This document shows, piece by piece, positions 1 through 8,973 of a stretch of DNA of 64,000 nucleotides. Under the pieces are notes generated by a model, which had not been told where the DNA came from, did no database searches, and saw nothing but the letters and a program-made list of their open reading frames with translations. The stretch covers positions 83,167,001 through 83,231,000 of the forward strand of contig CATIUR010000003.1 in assembly GCA_949592205.1 (NCBI GenBank). The letters run 5' to 3'. Numbering within the stretch: the stretch's first letter is position 1; each line of letters begins with the position of its first letter. The translations under genes were made by a program, and so were the position numbers. The stretch is from Helichrysum umbraculigerum (Eukaryota; Streptophyta; Magnoliopsida; Asterales; Asteraceae).

Positions 1-540
1 AACCCAGAAAACCTAATTGTCGAATTTAGGGGTTTTCAAAATTGATCACACAATAAGGTGCGCCCTACGATGGTGATGGCTAAAACATAGGTTATAACCA
101 TTTTAACATCCAATTGACCATCGAATTCAAACCAAAACCAAAACCCTATTAACCCGTAACACATATATAGCGATTAAACATAAAATACATGGTGAAAACA
201 GGTAAATATGGTACCTAAGTGTGCGGAATAACGAGTATATGAAAACTACGTGAGTGAATCGGAACGAAAACAGCTACAAATCACGAAAAGACTCGAAGAA
301 TTGCTACGTCGCAAATCGCCGGTTGGTACGTCGCAGGCTACGTCGCACTTGAATAGTGAATACTGTGACGAGTTACGTCGCAGTGGATACTATTTAAAGT
401 CTAACCCTATGTGCGACGTAGGCTGGGACGTCGCAGGCGACGTAGAGCCGAACGTCGCAGGCGACGTAGAGCCGAACGTCGCATAAAACAGTTGTGAGTC
501 AATTTCGATATTTTCAAACCGTTTACTCGTTATTTTAGCA
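1..540. repeat. Non-coding block with GCGACGTA / TACGTCGC inverted repeats
   Basis: No credible gene. From about 302 to 482 the core ACGTCGC and its complement recur many times. Two tandem hairpins are clear: GCGACGT at 437-443 pairs with ACGTCGC at 452-458, and 461-467 pairs with 476-482. The 78-residue reading frame over this stretch is a by-product of the repeats. Read on the minus strand the block looks LTR-like, with a TTTAAATA box near 390-400, but outside the motif it does not match the copia LTR at 8608-8973, so I do not pair them. Confidence 0.55.
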
Positions 541-1612
541 AATAATTTCCAAATAACTCGTGACTTGGGAAAATAACATAGAATAAAAATAAAATAAAAT
601 AAAATAACTAAAGTAAAAAATCTTTTTGGTATTTTCTTTAATTTTACAAAAAATAGAAATAACTAACACTCTATTTTTGGTGACGGAGTTGATTTGTCTG
701 ATTAGGGATCATATCGGAATAACATGCATTTATTAGGAATAGTAAGTGTTATTTCGATCATCAGTATATTTGTCCACTTTAAATTTACTTGGCACATTTA
801 AAACACCTTTTATAAAAATTATTTCAAGACAATTATTGGTATTGTTTGTCCACCTAAACATGTTACATCCGTATTTGTGAGCTAACCTTTATTGTTAGAA
901 TGAATATTAATTTTGTGAAACCTATTATATGATATACTGATAAACTTCAGTAAAACAAACACTGCATATTCACACAAGGTAGAGATTACAAGACCAAGTT
1001 TATCTCGGTTTTCTCGTAACATACACTTGATATTTATATTTAGGCATACATCAAACCGACTATGAAGATACTAGTGGCCCCAGATCTGTACATAGTACAA
1101 CAGAGGGTCCCTTAGTATGAACATAACAAGTTTGAGACTATTTGCATAACTAATGGATTCAGGTCTGTACTTGAGTACAACAATAGTCACCATTAGTTAG
1201 GCGAATAATCATATTATTACTATATGCCCATTTTACATTTACATAATTATGACAGTGTATGATAGTACTTCCATTTATCAATTAAGACTTATGTCATACA
1301 TCATATAACATTTTTCTCAAAGTAATAGACAAGTGTTATTATTACTTCTTACTCACTCACAAACCGGTGTGTACCATGCCTACCAATACATCATATGATG
1401 AAGCTAATGTTTATAAAAGATGTGTTAAATATACCAGATAAACCTACTGACACATCAAACATAAACCTTAAAATTTCCATTTTTATGCATGTCACCCGAT
1501 GTACTATCATATCCCAAGTTGTTTACAGACACAACTTCAACGTCTATTTTTAAAATGTAGCAACCTTGCGTTTTCTTTAATACTAAAGAGCATAAAGAGT
1601 GGCTGTTGCGAT

Positions 1613-1613
<1 letters not shown>
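541..1613. other. AT-rich non-coding stretch, perhaps 3' UTR of the minus-strand copia
   Basis: No reading frame of note and no match to other parts of the window. It lies directly downstream, in minus-strand sense, of the copia pol gene. Sirevirus-type elements can have long non-coding 3' regions, so it may be that region. I found no second copy of the copia LTR here, so the element's 3' boundary is not resolved. Confidence 0.35.

Positions 1614-1661
<48 letters not shown>
1614..1661. repeat. Poly(T) tract, 48 bases
   Basis: Uninterrupted run of T on the plus strand, read as poly(A) on the minus strand, about 40 bases beyond the copia pol stop. It could be a replication-slippage tract or the tail of an inserted retroposon; nothing adjacent decides this. 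Confidence 0.9.
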
Positions 1662-1666
<5 letters not shown>

Positions 1667-1701
1667 GAATTTAAAAATCAAAAAAAAATCCAAGTCACAA
1701 A

Positions 1702-4700
1702 TCATTTCTTTGACTGAAAGAACCTTAAACCTATTAGATTGACCAGTTCAATGAAACGTGATCGCAAAAAGGCTTTTGTGAAAAGGTCCGCACACTGCTT
1801 AAGGGTCTCTATATGTACAACATCTATAAGGTGTTTCTCAAAGCAATCCCGTATAAAGTGGAACCTAAGTTCAATATGTTTGGTCTTAGAGTGCTGTACG
1901 GGATTGTGAGTTATGGATATAGCAGCTGTATTATCAATATAAATAGGAGTCATAGAGAGATTGAACCCGTAATCACGCAGCTGATGCTGAATCCAGAGAA
2001 CCTGAGAACAGCAACTTGCAGCAGCAACATACTCGGCTTCAGCTGTGGAAATAGCAACCGCAGTCTGCTTTTTGCACTGCCAAGAAACTAAGCGCGATCC
2101 AAGGAACTGACATCCTCCAGTAGTTGACTTCATATCTATCTTGCAGCCACCAAGATCCGAATCCGAATAGGCAGTTAACTCAAAGTTTTTCTCGTTTGAA
2201 TACCATAGACCCAGAGATGGCCTAAAAGCGAGATATCCAAAAATGCGTTTTACTGCCTTCATATGAGACACCTTCGGATTTGCTTGAAATCGTGAGCAGA
2301 GAGAAACAGCAAACACGATATCTGGTCTTGAGGCAGTCAGGTACATGAGAGAGCCTATCATTGATCGATAGTCTTTCTCCTTGCAGTCTTCATCGTCCTC
2401 ATTAGGTCCAAGATTGTGTCTTGCTTCAATTGGAGTGCCGTAGTGTTTACAGTTGAGCAATTCATACCGTTTTAACATGTCAATGACATATTTTGACTGA
2501 TGGATATAAATTCCATTGTCAGATTGCTCAACCTGTAGTCCCAGAAAGAACGTGAGTTCCCCCATAGCACTCATTTCAAACTCAGATTTCATCAATCTTT
2601 CAAAATCCTTGCACAACTGATCATTAGTTGATCCAAAGATTATGTCATCCACATAGACCTGCACAAGTAACAAATCCGCTCCTTCCCTTTTGATGAAAAG
2701 CGTGCTATCAATCTGTCCTCGATCAAAACCATTCTTCAGTAAGTACGTGGCAAGTCGCTCATACCAAAGTCGAGGAGATTGATGAAGACCATACAAAGCT
2801 TTCTTCAGCTTGCAAACATGATTAGGATGCTTTGGGTCTTCAAAACCGGGAGGCTGACACACATAGATCACTGCGTCAACATCTCCATATAGAAAAGCAC
2901 ACTTCACGTCAAGTTGATACACTCGGAATCCTTTAAAAGAAGCATAAGCTAGAAAAATCCGAATTGATTCCAAACGAGCAACAGGAGCGAAAACTTCATC
3001 ATAGTCAATACCCTCTAATTGACTATATCCTTGAACTACCAGACGGGCTTTGTTTCGAATAACAGCCCCACGATCATCCATTTTGTTACGGAAAACCCAA
3101 CGAGTACCCGTCAAGTGAGCACCCTTGGGTAGAGGAACAATTTCCCAAACATTCATCTTGTTTATTTGCTGTAGTTCCTCCTGCATAGCCTCGACCCAAG
3201 ATGGATCCTTTAAGGCTTGATCAACCTTTTTCGGTTCAATTTGAGACAAATGACATGAATCAATATGAGCAATAAGTCCCAAAAGCTGCTGAGCTGAAGT
3301 CTGCTTTGTTTGCTGTCGTGTTTGAACAGATGCATGAGGATCACCAATGATATCATCAATGGGGTGATCCTTATGTATACGTGTTTCTGGTATGGTACCT
3401 GGCACAAGATCCACACCCAAATTGTTCAAATCTCCCTCAGTTTCAGGAGTAGCAGCAGACTCAGGTATGACTATCTCTTCTTCTTCTCCTTCATCTTCAT
3501 GAGAAAATAAGTGAGAGTAGTTCATTGTTTCTTCCACTTCATCTTCTTCTTGAGGTTCCTCTAAAGGAGGCATATTTGGATCATATGGAAGCTCCTTTGT
3601 ATAGTTGTAAACTGTTTTAGAAGGAGCTGCCGAAGATGGTGGAGTAGGAGATGGTGTTGATGGTGGTGATTTGGTAGTTGTTTTCGGTTGTGTGGGTGTT
3701 GGTGAAGGAGTAGGTGTAGGTTGTGGAGGTGTAGGATTAGACGGTGGAGGTGCGGGTGTTGCATTAGGAGATGGGTCGGATGGTTTATTAGTAACGGGTG
3801 TATCTTGAGAAATATCAAGCTCATGCAGTATAGAAACCAACTCTTCCGTTTCATCTTCATCCGGAATATTGAAAGAGTTGAATAGGTTTCCATAGTTGAA
3901 AAACCAATCCGGACCCGTTCCTTGAGGAGGTTCCGTATACCTTAAACACTTCACTTCAAAATGCTCTTCGATCTGATTTGTTGATTTGTTGAAGACTCTT
4001 TTGTTCGGAGAGTTGACTGCATATCCAAGAAAAATCCCTTCAACAGCTTTATCACCAAACTTAGAGACCTTATCTTTTGTAATCATGATCAGGCATGGAC
4101 ACCCAAATGGTTCTAGGAACTGTAGATTTGGCTTACGGTTATTAAAAAGTTCATAACACGTTTTGTTCCTTTTCTTAACCGTGAGTACTCTATTGAGAAC
4201 ATAACAGGCAGTATTAACTGCCTCAGCCCAGAATATGATTGGTAACTTGGAGTCAGCTAACATAGTCCGAGCTGTCTCGATTATTGTCCTGTTCTTCCTT
4301 TCTGCAACTCCATTCTGTTGTGGAGTCCTCGGAGCACTAAATTGATGCTCAATACCTCTTGTAGCACAAAACAATTCGAGAGTTGAGTTCTTGAACTCAG
4401 TTCCATTGTCACTTCGTATCCTTTTCACCTTCAAGTTGCACAGATTTGCCAACTTGTCCAACAAATACACCAGAATCTCAGGAGTTTCCCCTTTCGTGGT
4501 CAAAAAGTAAACCCACGAAAACCTTGAGTAGTCATCAGTAACTACCAAGCAGTAAGACCGACCACCAATGCTCTTTGTAGAAACTGGACCGAAAAGATCC
4601 ATATGCAGTAGTTCCAATGGAGCATTTATGGAATTCACCTGCTTAGACTTATGGGACTTCTTACGTAACTTTCCTTTTTGGCAGGAGATACAGTCATCCG

Positions 4701-5280
4701 TTAGAGCAAATGACTGTTTTGGAACTCCTAGCACTAGGTCATTTTTAGTCAAGAAATTCATTTTTCGGAAATGAATGTGTCCCATTCGTCTGTGCCAAAG
4801 CAGTGAATCCTTTTCAGAAGCCTTAGACAAGAGACACGTATACTCGTTCGATGTCTCAACAGTTCTCATATTCAAAATGTAGGTGTCATCCTTTCTTGGT
4901 GCTCTCAGTAACACCCATTCTTCCGGAATGACATACCCAGGCTTCAGTATCACACACTCAGTCTTTGTGAACGCAGTTGTATAATCCTTATCACAGACCT
5001 GTGAAACACTTAGCAAGTTGTGCGTAAGCTGTTCCACATAGTTCACATTTTCAAAACTAACATTGCCGTTAGTTAACGTTCCTCTTCCAGAAATAGTTCC
5101 CCCAGAATCTCCAGCAAAGGCAACATAACCTCCTGCATGTGGTTTAATATCCACAAGAAGAGATACATCGCCCGTCATATGTCGCGAGCAGCCGCTATCC
5201 AAATACCATTCGCTATCTTTAACGCGTTCTGACTGCTGCAACACATAAACAAAGGAGATTAGTGAGAAACGGTGACCCAA
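1702..5280 (-). CDS. pol: Copia pol polyprotein: protease, integrase, reverse transcriptase, RNase H
   Basis: Carries out cleavage, reverse transcription and integration of the element. Visible in order: aspartic protease LDSGCSRHMTG (residues about 27-37); integrase zinc region with H..H and CISC (about 160-200); integrase core with the D, D and E signature, including RSDNGTEF and the TPQQNGVAERKNR box; a Pro/Thr/Ser-rich linker (about 515-600); reverse transcriptase with YVDDIIFGS near residue 875; RNase H with STAEAEYVAA near 1080. The frame is unbroken to its C-terminus. It has no ATG near its start: the open frame begins just after an in-frame TAA and overlaps the end of gag by 22 bases in the -1 frame, so pol must be reached by frameshift or splicing. 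See the mini-intron candidate at 5236-5288. Confidence 0.9.
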   Translation of the reverse strand: MGHRFSLISFVYVLQQSERVKDSEWYLDSGCSRHMTGDVSLLVDIKPHAGGYVAFAGDSGGTISGRGTLTNGNVSFENVNYVEQLTHNLLSVSQVCDKDYTTAFTKTECVILKPGYVIPEEWVLLRAPRKDDTYILNMRTVETSNEYTCLLSKASEKDSLLWHRRMGHIHFRKMNFLTKNDLVLGVPKQSFALTDDCISCQKGKLRKKSHKSKQVNSINAPLELLHMDLFGPVSTKSIGGRSYCLVVTDDYSRFSWVYFLTTKGETPEILVYLLDKLANLCNLKVKRIRSDNGTEFKNSTLELFCATRGIEHQFSAPRTPQQNGVAERKNRTIIETARTMLADSKLPIIFWAEAVNTACYVLNRVLTVKKRNKTCYELFNNRKPNLQFLEPFGCPCLIMITKDKVSKFGDKAVEGIFLGYAVNSPNKRVFNKSTNQIEEHFEVKCLRYTEPPQGTGPDWFFNYGNLFNSFNIPDEDETEELVSILHELDISQDTPVTNKPSDPSPNATPAPPPSNPTPPQPTPTPSPTPTQPKTTTKSPPSTPSPTPPSSAAPSKTVYNYTKELPYDPNMPPLEEPQEEDEVEETMNYSHLFSHEDEGEEEEIVIPESAATPETEGDLNNLGVDLVPGTIPETRIHKDHPIDDIIGDPHASVQTRQQTKQTSAQQLLGLIAHIDSCHLSQIEPKKVDQALKDPSWVEAMQEELQQINKMNVWEIVPLPKGAHLTGTRWVFRNKMDDRGAVIRNKARLVVQGYSQLEGIDYDEVFAPVARLESIRIFLAYASFKGFRVYQLDVKCAFLYGDVDAVIYVCQPPGFEDPKHPNHVCKLKKALYGLHQSPRLWYERLATYLLKNGFDRGQIDSTLFIKREGADLLLVQVYVDDIIFGSTNDQLCKDFERLMKSEFEMSAMGELTFFLGLQVEQSDNGIYIHQSKYVIDMLKRYELLNCKHYGTPIEARHNLGPNEDDEDCKEKDYRSMIGSLMYLTASRPDIVFAVSLCSRFQANPKVSHMKAVKRIFGYLAFRPSLGLWYSNEKNFELTAYSDSDLGGCKIDMKSTTGGCQFLGSRLVSWQCKKQTAVAISTAEAEYVAAASCCSQVLWIQHQLRDYGFNLSMTPIYIDNTAAISITHNPVQHSKTKHIELRFHFIRDCFEKHLIDVVHIETLKQCADLFTKAFLRSRFIELVNLIGLRFFQSKK

Positions 5281-5288
5281 GCCTTTAC
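5236..5288 (-). other. Candidate 53-base intron that would fuse gag to pol in frame
   Basis: On the minus strand a GTAAAG donor (G at 5288) falls exactly on a gag codon boundary. It is followed by CACTAATCTC, a good branch-point match that contains the gag TAA stop, then a T-rich run and TTGCAG ending at 5236. The next base starts a pol codon. Removing these 53 bases deletes the gag stop and puts gag and pol in one frame, since 53 is 2 modulo 3, the offset seen. I see no canonical slippery heptamer in the overlap. 53 bases is short for a plant intron, so a longer intron from an upstream donor is also possible. Confidence 0.4.
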
Positions 5289-8033
5289 AGACTTAGGTCG
5301 ACCGTGGTCATCAACAATAATCACGTCAGATAGAATTTTATCTTTAAACAAATTAGAATTTTTATCTGATGTGTTATTGTTGACGACTGAAGAGTCAACA
5401 TCAGACTCTTTACGTTTCCAAACTTTTGAAGATTCGGAAATGGTAATAGAAGTAATGTTGGGCTTTTGAAGTAGCAAAGGTTTTTGCTCAACATTACTTG
5501 GTTTCGAAACAGGCTTGGGAGAGTTTGAGTGACGCCTAGGTGGAGATTTAGAAAAAGAGTTTTTATAAACAGATGTCCTAGGCATCTCTCTCCCATATCG
5601 CTGATTTGACAGCTTTGGACATTCACGGATTAAATGTCCTTGTTTCTTGCAGTAGAAACAAGAACGAGTCTCAACAAACGGTTGAGGCTGAGGAATTACC
5701 ACAGGATGTGGAGAAACATTTCTAGAACATGAACATTGAGTACACGTCTTAGAAGATGTTTGTTTTGGATGAGAGGTTGAAGTTGAAGGTTTATCATACG
5801 AAACATTTTCATTTACTGATTTTCTTTGCAAAATCTTTACAGGTGACTGTAAAGTTTGTTGTTTCGAGTTTAAAACCTTTGCTTTTCCTTTATTTGGTTG
5901 AACCTTAATTTCAGGTTCAACCTTTGAAATCACTTTTTCAGGTTTAAATGCAACCTTCTTAACCTCCGGATACTCCTGATCCGTAATGTCCTCAATCTCA
6001 ACAATCTCCTCAACACTAACGGGAGATTCATTCTTTACTTCAACAGTCTCCTTAACACTAACCGGAGATTCATGCACAGACTTAACAAACTTTGGCAAGG
6101 GGTACTCTGGCCGCATGGTTTTCTCCTTTGCCGGTTTGTTATGGTTGGTCTCTTTAGCATCTTTAGCTTTTAAACCATAGAGCTTGGACCAGTCAACTGG
6201 AATCTCTTCAAAGCCTTCCTTAACAGGCAGGGGACAACAAGTAGTAGGAGGAGGAACTGAGTTGTATCCCAATCCCTCATTCTTTTTCCCTTTAGTACCA
6301 TGCTTGCTAAGGATTTCATTGAAGACAACTGTTGAGGAATTTGATCCTAAGATTTTACTCTTATAATTCTCATACTCAGCTTTTAAATCTGTAAGTTCTT
6401 TATTTAAAAGTTCAATTTCAACAAGATAGCTTTTAATGGCGTCTTCTTGACTAAAAACCTTAGATTTATATTTCTGAGTATCTAACCGATGAGCCTCAAG
6501 ATGATTTTCATAAAGTTTCTCATTAGCTTTTAAAAAATTATTTGAGTCGGTTAGTTTTTCATTCTTTTTCCTCAATTCAGCTGTCTCTGTCTGATATGCC
6601 TTTAAAGATTCAGTTAACTTTATGCATGAAATACAATTTAACGGTTCATCATGTACCTCATTCACAATGTGAGCCATCAGACACTGTTGGTAATGCTGGG
6701 AGACAGGCGTCCAATCTTGACTTGTAGGCTCAAAAGCAATCAGGGCATTGTCAGCAATCCCTCTCTTGTTAACTTCCGTTTCTTTGGCCTTTGGAGGAGT
6801 AGACGGTGTTGTAAATCCCGATGCTGGCATTTTGGGTTTCTCGCACTCCCTGGCGAAGTGACCCAAATTTTGACAATTGTAACATCGGACCTTACTCTTG
6901 TCAAATCCAAATCCAGTCTTTCCATCACCCTCCAAGCTTTTACGCCCTGTCCTCTGCAAAAACTTCTGAATTCTGCGGGTGATCATTGCCACATTCCAAG
7001 TCAAATCCATTTGCTCCAGATCGTCTTCATCAAGCTGAGCATAGTCCTCCTTAGTCAACTCCAAAGTTAGATTCGGTTGAGTAACCAAATCCTTGTAAGA
7101 GCTTAAGAAAGCTGTGTAGATGGCAGCTTGCTCCTGAATAGCAGGTGAGACTTGAACCTGTTGTTGATTTGAAGAAGGTCCAGTCATAAAAACCGAATGA
7201 ATCCCATCAGAAGAAGAAGAATTCGATGAAGCATTTGTATTTGATACAAAGGCAACTCCAGATCCATAAGTCTTTCCAGAGTTGATCTGAACACCATACA
7301 CACTAGGATTCTGAACAGCAGAACCAGACCTAGTTTCTTTCTTCTTAATCTCCATCGCGTGAGCTTGAAGATCCCCTATCAACGCATCCAAAGACATGTT
7401 TGCAAGTTCTTCATTTTCCTTTAAAAATTGAACTTTAATATCCCAAGAACTCGGCAACACATCCAGCAGCTTCTTATTTACTTCAATTGAAGGAAAAGTA
7501 TAACCCCCTTCAAACAACTCACCAACTAACCGTGAGTACCTAGTGAATAAAGAAGTCGTGTCTTCATCAGGAAGGATGTCAAAGATATCGTACTGTTTCT
7601 TAATCAGTTCGAGCTTTGCTTCCTTGTACTTATCATTCCCTCCACAACGCGTTTCAATAGCCTTCCACAAATCAAAGGCTGTTTCATGAGTTCTGAAAAG
7701 CCATAGAACATCCTTCGTTAAACACATTTTAATCATTGAAAAAGATTTTCTTTCAGTATCAAAATCTTTCTTTTCCTCTGGAGACATGGCTTTATAGGGC
7801 TTAGCAGGACGAATACCCCGGTATTCTCCTTCAGCTAATGGAGCTACATAACGCTCACGTAATGGTCCCCATAATTCTGGACAATGAAAGTCAATATATT
7901 GTTCAACACGGTCTCTCCAGTATACATAATCCATATCAGCTGTAAATAGTGGAGGTTTATTGCTTGAACCAATGTCATTACTTTGTTTAATCATCTCCCT
8001 AAGTCCTCTAATATCCTCTTTATCAGCTGCCAT
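5259..8033 (-). CDS. gag: Sirevirus-type Gag, 924 residues
   Basis: Structural protein that assembles the virus-like particle and packages the element's RNA. Starts at ATG 8031-8033, the first ATG after the leader. The N-terminal 220 residues form the capsid-like region (YWRDRVEQYI near 39-48). A first CCHC zinc knuckle CYNCQNLGHFAREC lies at 384-397, a long Lys/Glu-rich coiled coil at about 470-565, a Pro/Val/Glu-rich stretch with repeated ESPVSV near 630-690, and a second knuckle CFYCKKQGHLIREC near 790-805. Two knuckles and the great length set it apart from short copia Gags and fit Sireviruses. It ends in TAA at 5259-5261, overlapping pol in another frame. The leader upstream is full of hairpin-forming repeats. 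Confidence 0.88.
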   Translation of the reverse strand: MAADKEDIRGLREMIKQSNDIGSSNKPPLFTADMDYVYWRDRVEQYIDFHCPELWGPLRERYVAPLAEGEYRGIRPAKPYKAMSPEEKKDFDTERKSFSMIKMCLTKDVLWLFRTHETAFDLWKAIETRCGGNDKYKEAKLELIKKQYDIFDILPDEDTTSLFTRYSRLVGELFEGGYTFPSIEVNKKLLDVLPSSWDIKVQFLKENEELANMSLDALIGDLQAHAMEIKKKETRSGSAVQNPSVYGVQINSGKTYGSGVAFVSNTNASSNSSSSDGIHSVFMTGPSSNQQQVQVSPAIQEQAAIYTAFLSSYKDLVTQPNLTLELTKEDYAQLDEDDLEQMDLTWNVAMITRRIQKFLQRTGRKSLEGDGKTGFGFDKSKVRCYNCQNLGHFARECEKPKMPASGFTTPSTPPKAKETEVNKRGIADNALIAFEPTSQDWTPVSQHYQQCLMAHIVNEVHDEPLNCISCIKLTESLKAYQTETAELRKKNEKLTDSNNFLKANEKLYENHLEAHRLDTQKYKSKVFSQEDAIKSYLVEIELLNKELTDLKAEYENYKSKILGSNSSTVVFNEILSKHGTKGKKNEGLGYNSVPPPTTCCPLPVKEGFEEIPVDWSKLYGLKAKDAKETNHNKPAKEKTMRPEYPLPKFVKSVHESPVSVKETVEVKNESPVSVEEIVEIEDITDQEYPEVKKVAFKPEKVISKVEPEIKVQPNKGKAKVLNSKQQTLQSPVKILQRKSVNENVSYDKPSTSTSHPKQTSSKTCTQCSCSRNVSPHPVVIPQPQPFVETRSCFYCKKQGHLIRECPKLSNQRYGREMPRTSVYKNSFSKSPPRRHSNSPKPVSKPSNVEQKPLLLQKPNITSITISESSKVWKRKESDVDSSVVNNNTSDKNSNLFKDKILSDVIIVDDHGRPKSVKAWVTVSH

Positions 8034-8071
8034 TGTAAATACTTAAACGAAAAATCAAACTTCTGATCTTA

Positions 8072-8377
8072 GCGACGTAGTGAGGTACGTCGCACAAAGA
8101 ATATGCGACGTAGATGGGTACGTCGCAAAAAGAATATGCGACGTAGATGGGTACGTCGCAAAAAGCAAATGATTCAATTAAGAATCAGAAAGTGCGACGT
8201 AGAGAGGTACGTCGCAGAATCAGGCTACGTCGCAACGCAGCGTCGCAGAAGACTAATTAAAGTCAGAATAGCGACGTAGGGAGGTACGTCGCAACGGTAC
8301 GTCGCACGAACTAATTAAAGTTCAAAAACACTACGTCGCACGCGACGTCGCAGCTTACGTCGCTTTGCTACGTCGCA
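8072..8377 (-). repeat. Hairpin repeats in the copia 5' leader, core TGCGACGTA / TACGTCGCA
   Basis: Perfect inverted repeats with six-base loops: 8072-8079 with 8086-8093; 8104-8112 with 8119-8127; 8137-8145 with 8152-8160. The last two form a 33-base tandem unit. More single and paired copies follow to 8377. They lie between the PBS and the gag ATG, so they would be in the genomic and gag RNA. The same core recurs in this element's LTR (8841-8947) and, in unrelated sequence, at 302-482. Confidence 0.9.
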
Positions 8378-8593
8378 AAACGTGCTGAGCAGCGGCCAAA
8401 AACCCTAAAAACGAATTTTTAACCCTAAAACCAAAACCACGAATGTCGAACGACTGAAACCTTCAAGAATCCCAATAATACTGATCGAAAACCTGTAAAA
8501 ACACAAAACAAACGTAATAAACACGAAAACTCACGAATATCACGTTCTTTTATATCCCAAACTCGATCCGAATCGCCAAAACGAGCACTTCCT

Positions 8594-8605
8594 GCTTTGA
8601 TACCA
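8594..8605 (-). promoter_or_regulatory. Primer binding site, initiator-Met tRNA type
   Basis: On the minus strand TGGTATCAAAGC, two bases after the LTR end. It differs by one base from the TGGTATCAGAGC found in the Gypsy elements of this window. It would prime minus-strand DNA synthesis. Confidence 0.75.
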
Positions 8606-8607
8606 GT

Positions 8608-8973
8608 TGTTTGTCCCTTACTTAGGATCTAGAACGAACCGAGTCAATCCAATCGATGTCGGAAACAACGATTAGATTATCAATCAAACACACGAACAAT
8701 CAATACGCAATCAATATCAAACGAACGTAATATTATTGCTTATAGTCGATCAGATTACAGAGAATTTCGACAGATTATGTTTAGGGTTTCGTCAACCCTA
8801 AAACAGAAAACGTAAAACGTTTTTATACAAAGTTTGGCACCTGCGACGTCGCACGCTACGTCGCAGGCCCAAGCCCATGCGACGTCTGCTACGTCGCAGG
8901 CCCAATACCTGACGTCGCACCTGCGACGTAGTGCGCTACGTCGCAGGAGTCAGGAATCCTATTTCTAATTACA
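8608..8973 (-). repeat. 5' LTR of the Sirevirus-type copia
   Basis: Bounded by TG and CA. In minus-strand sense it starts TGTAATTAGAAATAGG and ends GGGACAAACA, just before the PBS. 366 bases. It holds a cluster of TACGTCGCA / TGCGACGTA motifs at 8841-8947 followed (minus sense) by a TATAAAAA box near 8815-8825. No matching 3' copy lies in the window. The outer end is inferred from the TG terminus and from the Gypsy gag frame resuming at 8974. Confidence 0.65.

Larger units (their letters stand above)
1662..8973 (-). mobile_element. Sirevirus-type Ty1/copia retrotransposon, 3' end unresolved
   Basis: Minus-strand order: LTR (8608-8973), PBS (8594-8605), leader with hairpin repeats, gag, pol. 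The domain order protease, integrase, reverse transcriptase, RNase H is that of Ty1/copia. The large gag with two zinc knuckles and a coiled coil suggests the Sirevirus (SIRE/Maximus) lineage. Both reading frames are open throughout, so the copy is fairly young, but only one LTR can be identified. The LTR ends exactly where an interrupted Gypsy gag frame begins at 8974, so this element inserted into Gypsy 1. The other half of Gypsy 1 is outside the window. Confidence 0.8.

Noticed and set aside
250..486. 78-codon open frame
   Set aside because: Produced by the GCGACGTA repeats, with repeated residues at its end and no known domain.
1..540. 3' LTR partner of the Sirevirus LTR at 8608-8973
   Set aside because: Only the short GCGACGTA motif is shared; the LTR body and TG/CA ends do not align.
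5259..5280. Simple -1 ribosomal frameshift between gag and pol
   Set aside because: The frame offset would allow it, but I see no canonical slippery heptamer; kept only as an alternative to splicing.
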